DNA from: Mesorhizobium sp. B2-1-1
Lineage (GTDB): Bacteria; Pseudomonadota; Alphaproteobacteria; Rhizobiales; Rhizobiaceae
Direction: 5' to 3'
Length of the DNA stretch: 64,000 bases
Assembly (NCBI RefSeq): GCF_006442975.2
Contig: NZ_CP083954.1
Span: 3,789,501-3,853,500 of the forward strand
The notes under the pieces are model-generated. The model did no database searches, had not been told where the DNA came from, and saw only the letters and a program-made list of their open reading frames with translations. How positions within the stretch are numbered: position 1 is the stretch's first letter; each line of letters begins with the position of its first letter. Positions 9,946-29,480 of this stretch are shown here, piece after piece. A program made the position numbers and the translations under genes.

Positions 9946-11121
9946 TTACTCTTTGATGGTGACGACGATGCCGGCACCGACGGTGCGGCCGCCTTCACGG
10001 ATGGCGAAGCGCAGCTTCTCTTCCATGGCGATCGGCACGATCAGCTCGACGTCGACCGTGATGTTGTCGCCAGGCATCACCATCTCGGTGCCGGCCGGCA
10101 GCGACACGATGCCGGTCACGTCGGTGGTGCGGAAGTAGAACTGCGGACGGTAGTTGGTGAAGAACGGCGTGTGACGGCCGCCCTCGTCCTTGGTCAGGAT
10201 GTAGGCTTCGGCCACGAACTTCTTGTGCGGCTTCACCGAACCGGGCTTGGCCAGAACCTGGCCGCGCTCGACACCTTCACGGTCGACACCGCGCAGCAGC
10301 GCGCCGATGTTGTCGCCGGCCTGGCCCTGGTCGAGCAGCTTGCGGAACATCTCGACGCCCGTGCAGGTCGTCTTGGTGGTCGGACGAATGCCGATGATCT
10401 CCAGCTCCTCGCCGACCTTGACCACGCCGCGCTCGACGCGACCGGTCACGACCGTGCCGCGGCCCGAGATCGAGAACACGTCCTCGATCGGCATCAGGAA
10501 CGGCTTGTCGAGCGGACGAACCGGCGTCGGGATGTAGGCGTCGACCTGAGCCATCAGCTCGCGGATCGCGTCCTCGCCGATCTTCTTGTCCGAATCTTCC
10601 AGCGCCGCCAGCGCCGAACCCTTGACGATCGGAATGTCGTCGCCGGGGAACTCGTTCTTGGTCAGCAATTCGCGAACCTCGAGCTCGACCAGCTCAAGCA
10701 GCTCGGCATCGTCAACCTGGTCGACCTTGTTCAAGAACACCACGATCGACGGCACGCCGACCTGGCGGGCCAAAAGGATGTGCTCGCGGGTCTGCGGCAT
10801 CGGGCCGTCGGCGGCCGACACAACCAGGATCGCGCCGTCCATCTGCGCGGCACCCGTGATCATGTTCTTCACATAGTCGGCGTGGCCGGGGCAGTCGACA
10901 TGGGCGTAGTGGCGGTTCTCCGTCTCGTACTCGACGTGAGCCGTCGAAATGGTGATGCCGCGCGCCTTCTCTTCCGGCGCCGCGTCAATCTGGTCATAGC
11001 GCTTGTATTCGCCAAAATACTTGGTGATCGCTGCCGTCAAAGACGTCTTGCCATGATCAACGTGGCCAATCGTGCCGATGTTCACATGCGGCTTGGTGCG
11101 CTCGAATTTACCTTTTGCCAT
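9946..11121 (-). CDS. tufA: Elongation factor Tu, copy 1
   Basis: EF-Tu is the GTPase that delivers aminoacyl-tRNA to the ribosome. The 391-residue protein has G1 GHVDHGKT at residues 19-26, the DCPGHADY G3 motif, the NKVDQ G4 motif and intact domains II and III ending [10 protein letters not shown]. It lies 65 bp after fusA and before rpsJ. Its amino-acid sequence is identical to the second copy at 31463-32638. The genes differ by only about ten silent positions that I could spot, which suggests gene conversion. Confidence 0.98.
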   Translation of the reverse strand: MAKGKFERTKPHVNIGTIGHVDHGKTSLTAAITKYFGEYKRYDQIDAAPEEKARGITISTAHVEYETENRHYAHVDCPGHADYVKNMITGAAQMDGAILVVSAADGPMPQTREHILLARQVGVPSIVVFLNKVDQVDDAELLELVELEVRELLTKNEFPGDDIPIVKGSALAALEDSDKKIGEDAIRELMAQVDAYIPTPVRPLDKPFLMPIEDVFSISGRGTVVTGRVERGVVKVGEELEIIGIRPTTKTTCTGVEMFRKLLDQGQAGDNIGALLRGVDREGVERGQVLAKPGSVKPHKKFVAEAYILTKDEGGRHTPFFTNYRPQFYFRTTDVTGIVSLPAGTEMVMPGDNITVDVELIVPIAMEEKLRFAIREGGRTVGAGIVVTIKE

Positions 11122-11186
11122 GTGATGTCTCCATTCCTGCTCGCCCGTACGGGCTCTTAATTAAGTTGCCGCAGCACCCTGCCGGG

Positions 11187-13277
<2,091 letters not shown>

Positions 13278-13306
13278 CGTAACTGCCTCTCAGTCTCTTT
13301 CGCGCT

Positions 13307-13789
<483 letters not shown>

Positions 13790-13840
13790 TCAATCTCTCA
13801 TAGCCCGGCGCAGTCAAAAAAGCGCCGAAGCCGGAAAACC

Positions 13841-14212
13841 TTACTTCGGACGCTTGGCACCGTATTTCGAACGGCGCTGCTTGCGGTTCTTCACACCCTG
13901 CGTGTCGAGCACGCCGCGGATGATGTGGTAACGGACACCCGGAAGGTCCTTGACGCGGCCGCCGCGGATCATGACCACGGAGTGCTCCTGAAGGTTGTGA
14001 CCTTCGCCGGGGATGTAACCGATCACCTCGAAACCATTGGTCAGGCGGATCTTGGCCACCTTGCGCAGCGCCGAGTTCGGCTTCTTCGGCGTCGTTGTGT
14101 AGACGCGCGTGCAGACGCCCCGCTTCTGCGGGTTCTGCTGCATGGCCGGGACCTTGTTGCGCTTCACCGGCGCAATGCGCGGCTTGCGGATCAGCTGGTT
14201 GACGGTAGGCAT
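13841..14212 (-). CDS. rpsL: 30S ribosomal protein S12
   Basis: S12 governs decoding accuracy and is the streptomycin target-site protein. The ATG at 14212 gives 123 residues starting [12 protein letters not shown]. The streptomycin-determining loop [11 protein letters not shown] keeps lysine at position 43, the wild-type sensitive state, and the second loop [12 protein letters not shown] is also wild type. It is the first gene of the str/S10/spc run. The promoter must lie in the roughly 480-bp gap upstream. Confidence 0.97.
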   Translation of the reverse strand: MPTVNQLIRKPRIAPVKRNKVPAMQQNPQKRGVCTRVYTTTPKKPNSALRKVAKIRLTNGFEVIGYIPGEGHNLQEHSVVMIRGGRVKDLPGVRYHIIRGVLDTQGVKNRKQRRSKYGAKRPK

Positions 14213-14695
14213 TAAACCCTCTTGTCTCTCAATTCCGTGTCTCGTGCCGGTCAAGGCTCGCTCAAAGCGTCATTTCCATACGCAAATTCGGGCCACAAAC
14301 CGCGCCTTGCGGTCTTGCCCGAACAAATCGCAGAGGAAGCGGATACCGCTTCGTGCACGCCGGAAATGTCTTTTCGCTCGTAAAACGAACCCTGTTTGAG
14401 GCAAACTCCAAAGCGTGTCGCTTCGGAAGGGAGAGCCTCACATCGGTTCTGACTGGGCGGCTTCTACTCGCAAGCCCGCGTACCGTCAACCCCGGAGCGG
14501 CAAATATTGCATTGAAGCCGGGGCTTGGCAGCCATGCGTAAACCGCATGTAATTTTCTTTCGTAATTTTGCAAGGGCGAGGAAGAAAGTGCCAAGCCTTT
14601 AGCAAAGTGAATGGCTTTTGGCTGTTGCGCGGCGCGGCTTCATGCGAAAAAGCCGCATGAACAGTCAAAGCCCCTTGCCGCGAAGGAATCGGCCC
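14213..14695. promoter_or_regulatory. Intergenic region upstream of rpsL, expected to hold the str operon promoter
   Basis: This 483-bp gap separates rpsL (minus strand) from a divergent small gene. It is more AT-rich than its flanks around 14540-14600. No coding frame is convincing. The promoter of the ribosomal super-operon should lie here, with a leader of unknown length. I could not pick out one convincing -35/-10 pair by eye. Confidence 0.5.
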
Positions 14696-14977
14696 GTGAA
14701 CGACAACGAGGAACGCCCGGTCACTATCATCATCGGCCGGGTGTGGAAGAGAAAAGGCGGCAAGCCGGAAGGCGTGCACGTCATGCTGGTTGCGCCTGAT
14801 GACGATTCGGCGGTGCGCCGTGCGCTCGAATCGTTGGCGGCGGAAGGTTACGCCGAAGCCGAGCTCGACCAGATCGGCGACATGGAGGGCGAGCCCGACG
14901 AGGAGCCGCATCTTTCGGCCTTCCAGGGCGCGCTCGAAGGCGAAGTGTCGATCGTGACCTTCGATGTGCCGATCTGA
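14696..14977 (+). CDS. Hypothetical protein
   Basis: Function is not recognised. The GTG start at 14696 follows AAGGAA at a 7-base distance and gives 93 residues. ATGs at 14642 and 14657 are in frame but lack a ribosome binding site. The product is acidic and soluble, with an N-terminal ERPVTIIIGRVWKRKGGKPEG stretch and a DDDSAVRRALESLAAEGY helix. It has no signal peptide or membrane segment. It is divergent from rpsL and 165 bp upstream of the oxidoreductase gene. The predicted strand-helix pattern suggests a small alpha/beta domain. Confidence 0.65.
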   Translation: MNDNEERPVTIIIGRVWKRKGGKPEGVHVMLVAPDDDSAVRRALESLAAEGYAEAELDQIGDMEGEPDEEPHLSAFQGALEGEVSIVTFDVPI

Positions 14978-15142
14978 AAGCGTGCCGGCCCTCGCCGTTC
15001 GAATCGGCGCTGGAGCCTTCCAACGAGTGAAAGGCCGGCGCTGCAGCTCCGGCAAAGACGGAGTTGACCTTTCGGCTTCGGCTTGCCCGGGGCAAGTGTT
15101 CTGATAAGAAGCGCTCACCATTATCCAACAGACGGAGCGGCA

Positions 15143-16069
15143 GTGTCCCAGCCCATCAAGATAGGCATTGTCGGTGTCGGCAAGATCGTCCGCGACCAAC
15201 ACCTTCCGGCGCTCGCCAAGGACCGGGACTACCGGCTGATCGCCGCTGCCAGCCGGCATGGCAAGGTTGAAGACATCCATAATTTTCCCGATATCGAGAC
15301 GATGCTTGGCGCTGTTCCCGAACTCGACGCCGTCTCACTCTGCATGCCGCCGCAATTCCGCTACGCTGCGGCGCGCACCGCGCTCGAGGCGAAGAAGCAC
15401 GTGTTCCTGGAAAAGCCGCCCGGCGCCACGGTCAGCGAGGTCGAGGACCTGAAGGCGCTGGCGACGAAACAGGGCGTGTCGCTGTTCGCCAGTTGGCATT
15501 CGCGCTATGCGCCGGCGGTTGAAGCGGCGCGGACTTTTTTGGCCGCGACGCAAATCAAATCAGCGGCAATCGTCTGGAAGGAAGACGTGCGCCGCTGGCA
15601 CCCGAACCAGGACTGGATCTGGCAGCCAGGCGGCTTCGGCGTCTTCGATCCAGGCATCAACGCGCTGTCGATCGCGACCTACATCCTGCCCGCCATGTAC
15701 ATCACCTCGGCCGCGCTCGACTTCCCGGAGAACCGCGACGCGCCGATCGCCGCCCAGGTCGCCTTCCGCGCGGCGAACGGGTCGGCGGTGACGATGGATC
15801 TCGATTGGCTCCAGACCGGGCCGCAGAGCTGGGACATTCTCGCCGATACCGATGCCGGCAAGATGGTGCTCTCGGGCGGTGGCTCGAAACTCGCCATCGA
15901 CGGCCGCGTCGTCCATGAAGAACCGGAAGCGGAATATCCTGAACTCTACAGGCGTTTCGCCGAAATCGTGCGCGCCGGCACTTCCGATGTCGATCTCGCG
16001 CCCCTCCAGCATGTCGCCGACGCCTTCATGCTCGGCAAGCGCAATGTGGTCGAGGCGTTCTTCGACTGA
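15143..16069 (+). CDS. Gfo/Idh/MocA oxidoreductase, L-arabinose/D-galactose 1-dehydrogenase type
   Basis: This is probably an NAD(P)-dependent sugar 1-dehydrogenase that oxidises L-arabinose or D-galactose to the lactone. The GTG at 15143 follows GGAG and gives 308 residues. The N-terminal Rossmann motif [17 protein letters not shown] and the family Lys in FLEKPPGAT are present. So is the segment [30 protein letters not shown], which I recall as strongly conserved in the Azospirillum L-arabinose 1-dehydrogenase. No sugar transport or dehydratase genes are adjacent, so substrate preference is inference. Confidence 0.82.
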   Translation: [308 protein letters not shown]

Positions 16070-16081
16070 ACAGCGGCCGTA

Positions 16082-16102
16082 GACCGGATCCGCGATCCGG
16101 TC
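16082..16102. terminator. Palindrome between convergent genes
   Basis: GACCGGATC and GATCCGGTC form a 9-bp stem with a 3-base loop between the convergent dehydrogenase and methyltransferase genes. Neither side has a clear T-run, so it is at best a weak bidirectional terminator. Confidence 0.4.
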
Positions 16103-16118
16103 CGCCTATCGCAACAAC

Positions 16119-16784
16119 TCAATCGACAATCGCTATGGCAAACCCGTCATAGCCCTTGGCGCCGACAGTCTGGATCGCGGTGCCGTCCAGGCGCTTGTCG
16201 CCGCCGATGAAAGAGAACGCCGCGCGTGCACCTTCGATGTTGGCGTCGCGACCGTCCTCGTCGAGCACCGCGCCGTCACGGATGACGTTGTCGCAGACGA
16301 TGACCGTTCCCGAGCGCGAGAGCCGCATGGCCCAGGAGAGATAGTTGGGGTTGTTAGGCTTGTCGGCGTCGATGAAAACGAGGTCGAACGGCCCGGCATT
16401 TTCGGCGCCCAGCGCAGCGAGCGACTGCAGCGCCGGCCCGACTCGCAGATCGATCCGTTCGGAAACCCCTGCCCGGTCGAAATTCGAACGCGCGACCTTG
16501 GCGTGGTGCGGATCGAGTTCGAGCGTCACGATCTTGCCGCCGGCCGGCAATCCCCGCGCCATCCAAATGGTGGAATAACCGCCCAGCGTACCAATCTCGA
16601 GCACCTTTTTCGCGCCGCGAATGCGCACCAGCAGCGAGAGCAGCTTTCCTTGCGCCGCCGAGACGTCGATCGCCGGCAAGCCACCGTCGCGGTTGGCCGC
16701 CAGGACCGCGTCGAGAACGGGATCCGCCTCGAAGAGCGAGGAAACGATGTAGTTATCGACAGCCGTCCAGGTTTTCGTGCTCAT
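16119..16784 (-). CDS. O-methyltransferase, class I SAM-dependent
   Basis: A soluble SAM-dependent O-methyltransferase of the catechol/caffeoyl-CoA type family. The 221-residue protein has motif I VLEIGTLGGYSTIWMA near residues 60-75 and the acidic ribose-binding strand VTLELDPHHAKVA. The metal-associated segments FDLVFIDADKPNNPNY and VIVCDNVIRDGAV are also present. Substrate is not predictable from sequence. It lies downstream of rpoC on the same strand, but the rpoC terminator separates them, so it is probably expressed on its own. Confidence 0.85.
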   Translation of the reverse strand: MSTKTWTAVDNYIVSSLFEADPVLDAVLAANRDGGLPAIDVSAAQGKLLSLLVRIRGAKKVLEIGTLGGYSTIWMARGLPAGGKIVTLELDPHHAKVARSNFDRAGVSERIDLRVGPALQSLAALGAENAGPFDLVFIDADKPNNPNYLSWAMRLSRSGTVIVCDNVIRDGAVLDEDGRDANIEGARAAFSFIGGDKRLDGTAIQTVGAKGYDGFAIAIVD

Positions 16785-16810
16785 CTGCCTTCCTCGATTG
16801 TTCGTTGAAA

Positions 16811-16840
16811 CGAAAAGGCCGCCGGGTTGCCCCGGCGGCC
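16811..16840 (-). terminator. Rho-independent terminator after rpoC
   Basis: GGCCGCCGGG and CCCGGCGGCC form a perfect 10-bp stem with a 4-base loop. On the minus strand a TTTTCG tract follows. It lies 30 bp past the rpoC stop and ends the secE-to-rpoC transcription block. Confidence 0.85.
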
Positions 16841-16869
16841 TTGTTGCCTGAGATCTCTTGCCGCCGCGC

Positions 16870-21066
<4,197 letters not shown>

Positions 21067-21160
21067 GCCGTTCTCCTTTCGGGGTCCTCGAAAACCCCTT
21101 GCATCTGATGCGGGGCAAATGCCCGCTGAGTGGTCGGCCCACCGGCCGAAGAATTTGGTG

Positions 21161-21195
21161 CACCCGGTCGCGGGAGCCTCTCCCGCGACCGGGTG
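21161..21195 (-). other. Strong RNA hairpin in the rpoB-rpoC gap
   Basis: CACCCGGTCGCGGGA and its exact reverse complement form a perfect 15-bp stem around a 5-base loop, starting 6 bases after the rpoB stop. No U-run follows in the transcript direction, so it is not an ordinary terminator. It could be an RNase III processing site or a stability element; that is inference. Confidence 0.6.
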
Positions 21196-21201
21196 TCTTG
21201 T

Positions 21202-25338
<4,137 letters not shown>

Positions 25339-25569
25339 CGTCGCTCCTTAGCTCTAAACTCGGGGCGAGCCTCGCCGCGGCTCGCCTTGCATCCGAACCG
25401 CCTGGGCAGCGGCTCTCTGTCTGTTCTCCGGCCCCATTACCAAACTACTTGGCGGCGGCCGGCTAAAACGGGAGAAAACCCGTTTCCTGAGAGCCGGTTT
25501 TCGGCCCTCAGGAAAGAGGTTTTCGTGCATCTCGCGCTACGCAGCCTCCCCAGGTCACCCGAGGGAGTG

Positions 25570-25592
25570 GCGGACGGCGCGAGGCCGTCCGC
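25570..25592 (-). other. Hairpin after rplL, possible attenuator
   Basis: GCGGACGGC and GCCGTCCGC form a 9-bp stem with a 5-base loop, 12 bases past the rplL stop and without a U-run. Other smaller stems lie in the same 266-bp gap. E. coli has a partial terminator and an RNase III site in the equivalent rplL-rpoB gap, so a similar role is plausible here. Confidence 0.5.
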
Positions 25593-25604
25593 AGATTGTT
25601 ACGC

Positions 25605-25982
25605 TTACTTCAGCTCGACCTTGGCGCCGGCTGCTTCCAGCTGGGCCTTGAACTTGTCGGCGTCGGCCTTGGAAACGGCTTCCTTGACCGGCTTCGGAGC
25701 CGCTTCGACCAGGTCCTTGGCTTCCTTGAGGCCAAGGCCGGTGATGGCGCGGACTTCCTTGATGACGTTGATCTTCTGAGCGCCGGCATCGGTGAGGACG
25801 ACGTCGAATTCCGTCTTTTCCTCGACCGGAGCAGCGGCAGCGGCAGCGCCGCCGGCAGCGGCAACAGCCACCGGAGCAGCAGCCGAAACGCCCCACTTTT
25901 CTTCCAGAAGCTTCGACAGCTCAGCCGCCTCAAGGACGGTCAGCTTCGAAAGGTCGTCTACGATCTTTGCGAGATCAGCCAT
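25605..25982 (-). CDS. rplL: 50S ribosomal protein L7/L12
   Basis: L7/L12 forms the flexible stalk that recruits translation factors. The 125-residue protein has the N-terminal dimerisation helices, an Ala/Pro/Val-rich hinge (residues about 35-55) and the globular domain with [32 protein letters not shown]. It lies 54 bp after rplJ, before rpoB. Confidence 0.97.
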   Translation of the reverse strand: MADLAKIVDDLSKLTVLEAAELSKLLEEKWGVSAAAPVAVAAAGGAAAAAAPVEEKTEFDVVLTDAGAQKINVIKEVRAITGLGLKEAKDLVEAAPKPVKEAVSKADADKFKAQLEAAGAKVELK

Positions 25983-26036
25983 TGTTGTATTCCTTCATAA
26001 GGTTCGAACGTGTGTTTGTGATAGCGAGGAACGGCC

Positions 26037-26555
26037 TCATGCCGCCTCGTCCTTCCGGGCGTAAGCGCCGATGACACGCGCGACCGAAGCCGCGGGCGCA
26101 TTGACGATCTGGGCGATCCGGGTTGCCGGCGTGGCGATCATGCCAACCAGCCTGGCGCGCAGCTCGTCGAGCGACGGAAGTGTGGCGAGTGCCTTCACAC
26201 CGTCGGCGTTGAGCGAGGTGGTGCCCATTGCGCCGCCGAGAATGACGAGCTTGTCATTCCCCTTGGCGAAATCGGACGCGACCTTCGGCGCCGCAATCGG
26301 ATCCTCCGAATAGGCGACCAGCGTCTGTCCCTTGAACAGATCGATGATCGATGCGGAGTCCGTGCCCTGAAGAGCGATTTTGGCGAGACGGTTCTTCGCG
26401 ACTTTAACGGTGCCACCGGCAGCGCGCATTTTCGACCGGAGGTCGTTCATTTGCGCGACGGTGATACCGGCATAGTGGGCCACGACCACTGAACCCGCGT
26501 TCGAGAACGCATCGTTCAGGCCCGTGACGAGTTCGCGTTTTTCCGCTCTGTCCAC
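26037..26555 (-). CDS. rplJ: 50S ribosomal protein L10
   Basis: L10 anchors L7/L12 dimers to 23S rRNA, and in many bacteria the L10-L12 complex represses its own mRNA. The 172-residue product starts [14 protein letters not shown] and has the [18 protein letters not shown] and [12 protein letters not shown] segments. It is preceded by a 407-bp leader after rplA that contains a candidate L10-binding structure. Confidence 0.97.
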   Translation of the reverse strand: MDRAEKRELVTGLNDAFSNAGSVVVAHYAGITVAQMNDLRSKMRAAGGTVKVAKNRLAKIALQGTDSASIIDLFKGQTLVAYSEDPIAAPKVASDFAKGNDKLVILGGAMGTTSLNADGVKALATLPSLDELRARLVGMIATPATRIAQIVNAPAASVARVIGAYARKDEAA

Positions 26556-26588
26556 TGCCTATCTCCAGTTGACCCCCACCCTGCTAAC

Positions 26589-26735
26589 GGGAACATTCCC
26601 ATTCACGAGGACAGGCGTCGGGTTGCCTTTTGCCGGCCGGGCCATCCAGTAACGGATCTCCCGAACAGCGCTCGAGGATCCTGCCCCCTTTCGCCACATC
26701 GCCGGCAAGCCGGACGATGCGCAGACAAAAGGCAA
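26589..26735 (-). promoter_or_regulatory. Candidate L10 leader (rplJ autoregulatory RNA)
   Basis: In the 407-bp rplA-rplJ gap, TTGCCTTTTG (26623-26632) and CAAAAGGCAA (26726-26735) are perfectly complementary over 10 bp and enclose about 93 bases. A second small palindrome GGGAACATTCCC lies at 26589-26600, nearer the rplJ start. This matches the known layout of L10 leaders, where L10-L12 binds upstream of rplJ. The internal kink-turn was not resolved by eye. Confidence 0.5.
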
Positions 26736-26926
26736 ACACGGTTCGAACCTTTCATTGGAGCGCTTGCTCCGTTGTCAGGTCTTCACCCGTCTCATGCAGG
26801 CCCACATGAATTAAGGCCCCCCTTTTCAATCAAGGCCGGGCCGCCTGCAATCTCGGACAGGATGTCCGGAAACCTTTCGGCTCCCGGTACCGGGCCCAGA
26901 ACGATCCAGGCCCGGAATTCACTTAC

Positions 26927-26952
26927 GGATCGGCCCGTTCAGCGGCCGATCC
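26927..26952 (-). other. Hairpin just after rplA
   Basis: GGATCGGCC and GGCCGATCC form a perfect 9-bp stem with an 8-base loop, 10 bases past the rplA stop. There is no U-run. It could be a weak attenuator or 3'-end stabiliser between the rplKA and rplJL segments. The rest of the 407-bp gap holds the L10-leader candidate and no coding frame. Confidence 0.45.
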
Positions 26953-26962
26953 AAACGGTTAA

Positions 26963-27661
26963 TCAGGACGCCGCGAGCGTCGAGACGTCGAGCTTGAGGC
27001 CCGGGCCCATCGTCGAGGTGACGGACACCTTCTTGACGTAGTTGCCCTTGGCGCCAGCCGGCTTTGCCTTGGTCACCGCATCGGCGAAGGCGCGGACGTT
27101 TTCTTCCAGCGCCTTGACGTCGAACGAGACCTTGCCGACGCCGGCGTGAACGATGCCGGCTTTCTCGACGCGGAACTCGACAGCGCCGCCCTTCGATGCC
27201 TTGACGGCGGCCGCGACGTCGGTGGTGACGGTACCGACCTTCGGGTTCGGCATCATGCCGCGCGGGCCGAGCACTTTGCCCAGACGGCCGACGAGCGGCA
27301 TCATGTCCGGCGTGGCGATGCAGCGATCGAAATCGATCGTGCCCTTCTGGACGATGTCGACCAGGTCCTCCGCGCCGACGATGTCGGCGCCGGCGGCCTT
27401 GGCTTCCTCGGCCTTGTCGCCACGGGCGAACACGGCGACGCGGACCGAGCGGCCGGTGCCGTTCGGCAGGTTGACCACGCCGCGGACCATCTGGTCGGCA
27501 TGGCGAGGATCAACGCCGAGATTCATCGCGACTTCGATCGTCTCGTCAAACTTAACCGTCGAGCGATCCTTGAGCAGCTTCAGCGCGTCACCCAAGGTAT
27601 AAGCCTTGTTGGGATCGATGCCTTCGCGGGTCTTCGATACACGCTTTGCAATCTTTGCCAT
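26963..27661 (-). CDS. rplA: 50S ribosomal protein L1
   Basis: L1 forms the mobile stalk near the E site and in E. coli represses rplKA translation. The 232-residue product has [24 protein letters not shown], the [17 protein letters not shown] signature and the C-terminal [13 protein letters not shown]. It lies 4 bp after rplK, so the two are translationally close. Confidence 0.97.
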   Translation of the reverse strand: MAKIAKRVSKTREGIDPNKAYTLGDALKLLKDRSTVKFDETIEVAMNLGVDPRHADQMVRGVVNLPNGTGRSVRVAVFARGDKAEEAKAAGADIVGAEDLVDIVQKGTIDFDRCIATPDMMPLVGRLGKVLGPRGMMPNPKVGTVTTDVAAAVKASKGGAVEFRVEKAGIVHAGVGKVSFDVKALEENVRAFADAVTKAKPAGAKGNYVKKVSVTSTMGPGLKLDVSTLAAS

Positions 27662-27665
27662 GATC

Positions 27666-28094
27666 TCAGCCCACCACTTCCAGACCCATCGAGCGGGCGG
27701 AGCCCTCGACCATGCGCATGGCCGCCTCGACGTCGTTTGCGTTCAGATCCTTCATCTTCTGCTCGGCGATGGCGCGGACCTTGTCGCGGCCGATCGTGCC
27801 GGCCTTGACCTTGCCCGGCTCCTTGGAGCCCGACTTCAGGTTAGCGGCCTTCTTCAGGAAGTAGCTCACCGGCGGCGTCTTCATGACGAAGGTGAACGAC
27901 TTGTCCTGATAGTAGGTGATGACGACCGGAATCGGCGATCCCTTTTCCATTTCCTGGGTCTGCGCGTTGAACGCCTTGCAGAACTCCATGATGTTGATGC
28001 CGCGCTGACCAAGCGCCGGGCCGATCGGGGGCGACGGCGTAGCCGAGCCCGCGGCAACCTGGAGCTTGAGCTGGCCTGCAATTTTCTTAGCCAT
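27666..28094 (-). CDS. rplK: 50S ribosomal protein L11
   Basis: L11 binds the GTPase-associated centre of 23S rRNA and is needed for RelA activation. The 142-residue product has the N-terminal domain with [28 protein letters not shown] and the C-terminal RNA-binding domain with [18 protein letters not shown]. It follows nusG by 175 bp. Confidence 0.97.
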   Translation of the reverse strand: MAKKIAGQLKLQVAAGSATPSPPIGPALGQRGINIMEFCKAFNAQTQEMEKGSPIPVVITYYQDKSFTFVMKTPPVSYFLKKAANLKSGSKEPGKVKAGTIGRDKVRAIAEQKMKDLNANDVEAAMRMVEGSARSMGLEVVG

Positions 28095-28269
28095 CTCTAT
28101 TCCTGCCTTTGTCTATGCCGGCCCCTCGATCTGGGAAAACGCCGGCTGTTGCAGTCTGGTGGTGCGGTTCCTGCGGCCGGCTAAAGCCGCATTCGCCTCC
28201 CACCGTTCTCAGGCCGCGCGTTGCCGCGCCGCCTCCCCTGACCACCGGAACGGCGCCAGGGATTTCGGA

Positions 28270-28797
28270 TCAGCCTTTTTCGACTTGTCCGAATTCCAGA
28301 TCGACAGGCACGGCGCGCCCGAAGATCGAAACTTCCACCTTGAGCCGCGCCCGCTCCTCGTCCACTTCCTGGACGAAGCCGTTGAAGGACGCGAAGGGGC
28401 CATCCGAGACGCGGATCGCCTCGCCGATCTCGAAGGTAACCGAGGGCTTCGGCCGCTCGACGCCTTCCTGCACCTGGTTCAGGATGCGCTGCGCCTCGGC
28501 CTCGGTGATCGGCACCGGCTTGGAGTCGCCCAAAAACCCGGTGACCTTCGGCGTGTTCTTGACCAGCGAGAACACGGCGTCGGTCAAGTTGGCCTTCAGG
28601 AGCACATAGCCCGGAAAGAACTTGCGCTCGGCGTCGACCTTGCGGCCGCGACGAACCTCGACGACCTTCTCGGTCGGCACGACGATCTGCTCGATATCGG
28701 CGGACAGGCCCTTCTGCTTGGCCTTGTGCTCGATGTCCTCGGCGACCTTCTTCTCAAAGTTCGAATAGGCGTGGACGATGTACCAGCGCGTAGTCAT
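28270..28797 (-). CDS. nusG: Transcription termination/antitermination protein NusG
   Basis: NusG binds RNA polymerase, suppresses pausing, and links transcription to Rho or to S10 of the leading ribosome. The 175-residue protein has the NGN domain (RWYIVHAYSNFEKKV, then FPGYVLLK) and a C-terminal KOW domain with GEAIRVSDGPFASFNGFVQEVD. It follows secE by 27 bp, as in most proteobacteria. Confidence 0.97.
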   Translation of the reverse strand: MTTRWYIVHAYSNFEKKVAEDIEHKAKQKGLSADIEQIVVPTEKVVEVRRGRKVDAERKFFPGYVLLKANLTDAVFSLVKNTPKVTGFLGDSKPVPITEAEAQRILNQVQEGVERPKPSVTFEIGEAIRVSDGPFASFNGFVQEVDEERARLKVEVSIFGRAVPVDLEFGQVEKG

Positions 28798-28824
28798 TTC
28801 ACGACTTCTCCGTAATCGCCGGAC

Positions 28825-29028
28825 TTAGCGTCCAATGCCCAGAATCTGTTCGACCGCGAGGCCCATGAGCTGATCGGCGGTGAAGAAAAAGATCATCGCG
28901 ATCACAGCGAAAGCCAGAACCATCACCGTCGAGATCATCGTTTCGCGTCGCGACGGCCAAGTCACCTTGGCGGTCTCCGCGCGAACCTGCTGGAGAAAGA
29001 CGAAAGGATTTGTGGTTTTCGAAGCCAT
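28825..29028 (-). CDS. secE: Preprotein translocase subunit SecE
   Basis: SecE clamps the SecY channel in the inner membrane. The ATG at 29028 gives 67 residues starting MASKTTNPFVFLQQVRAE. The conserved cytoplasmic segment ETAKVTWPSRRET is followed by one hydrophobic segment (about residues 35-55). The single-span form is usual in alphaproteobacteria. Frame upstream of the ATG is not SecE-like. Confidence 0.95.
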   Translation of the reverse strand: MASKTTNPFVFLQQVRAETAKVTWPSRRETMISTVMVLAFAVIAMIFFFTADQLMGLAVEQILGIGR

Positions 29029-29480
29029 ATGCCGCTCTGTCTTCAAGACCCGTTGGCCGGGTCTCCTGGATGATCCCGCTGGCCGGGACGTGCCGCCTGG
29101 GTCCATTTTCGCGCCGAATCAGCGCAATCATTTCGCCCATGCAAATCAGACGCGTAAAGCCGGCTTCCCAGCTCCACGCGTCGCGTGTCTGTCTCGTCTA
29201 CATAAAACCGATTCTTGATCCACGCAAGTGGCAAGTGTCCGCTTTATGACCAAACGCCGCCTCGGAACCATCCAGTCGTTCCGTCCCGGCTATGGCGCCC
29301 TTATGCCTCAATCAGCCTAATATGGCAAGCCGGTCGCCGATTTTCAAATGACGTGCAACATTTTGTATAACCAGAATCGAGCTTTTCTGCCGAGCGGCGT
29401 CAGCCCACGCACCGACCGAACTCGGAAGACCTTGCGACCGGCCGCCGGCTGCGATCTTGAGCACCGAGTGAAAAACGATC
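29029..29480. other. Intergenic region upstream of secE
   Basis: This 452-bp gap should contain the secE-nusG promoter and leader. No coding frame is convincing. The part near 29340-29480 lies past the stop of the next gene and shows no terminator that I can see. A possible promoter is listed separately. Confidence 0.5.
29200..29227 (-). promoter_or_regulatory. Possible sigma-70-type promoter for secE-nusG
   Basis: Minus strand: TTGCGT as -35, 16 bp, then TTATGT as -10, about 170 bp upstream of secE. The elements are only partial matches to the rhizobial CTTGAC / CTATAT consensus, so this is a tentative call. Confidence 0.3.

Noticed and set aside
14262..15280. Minus-strand frames opposite the small hypothetical and dehydrogenase genes
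   Set aside because: They run through the str promoter region and antisense to better-supported plus-strand genes.
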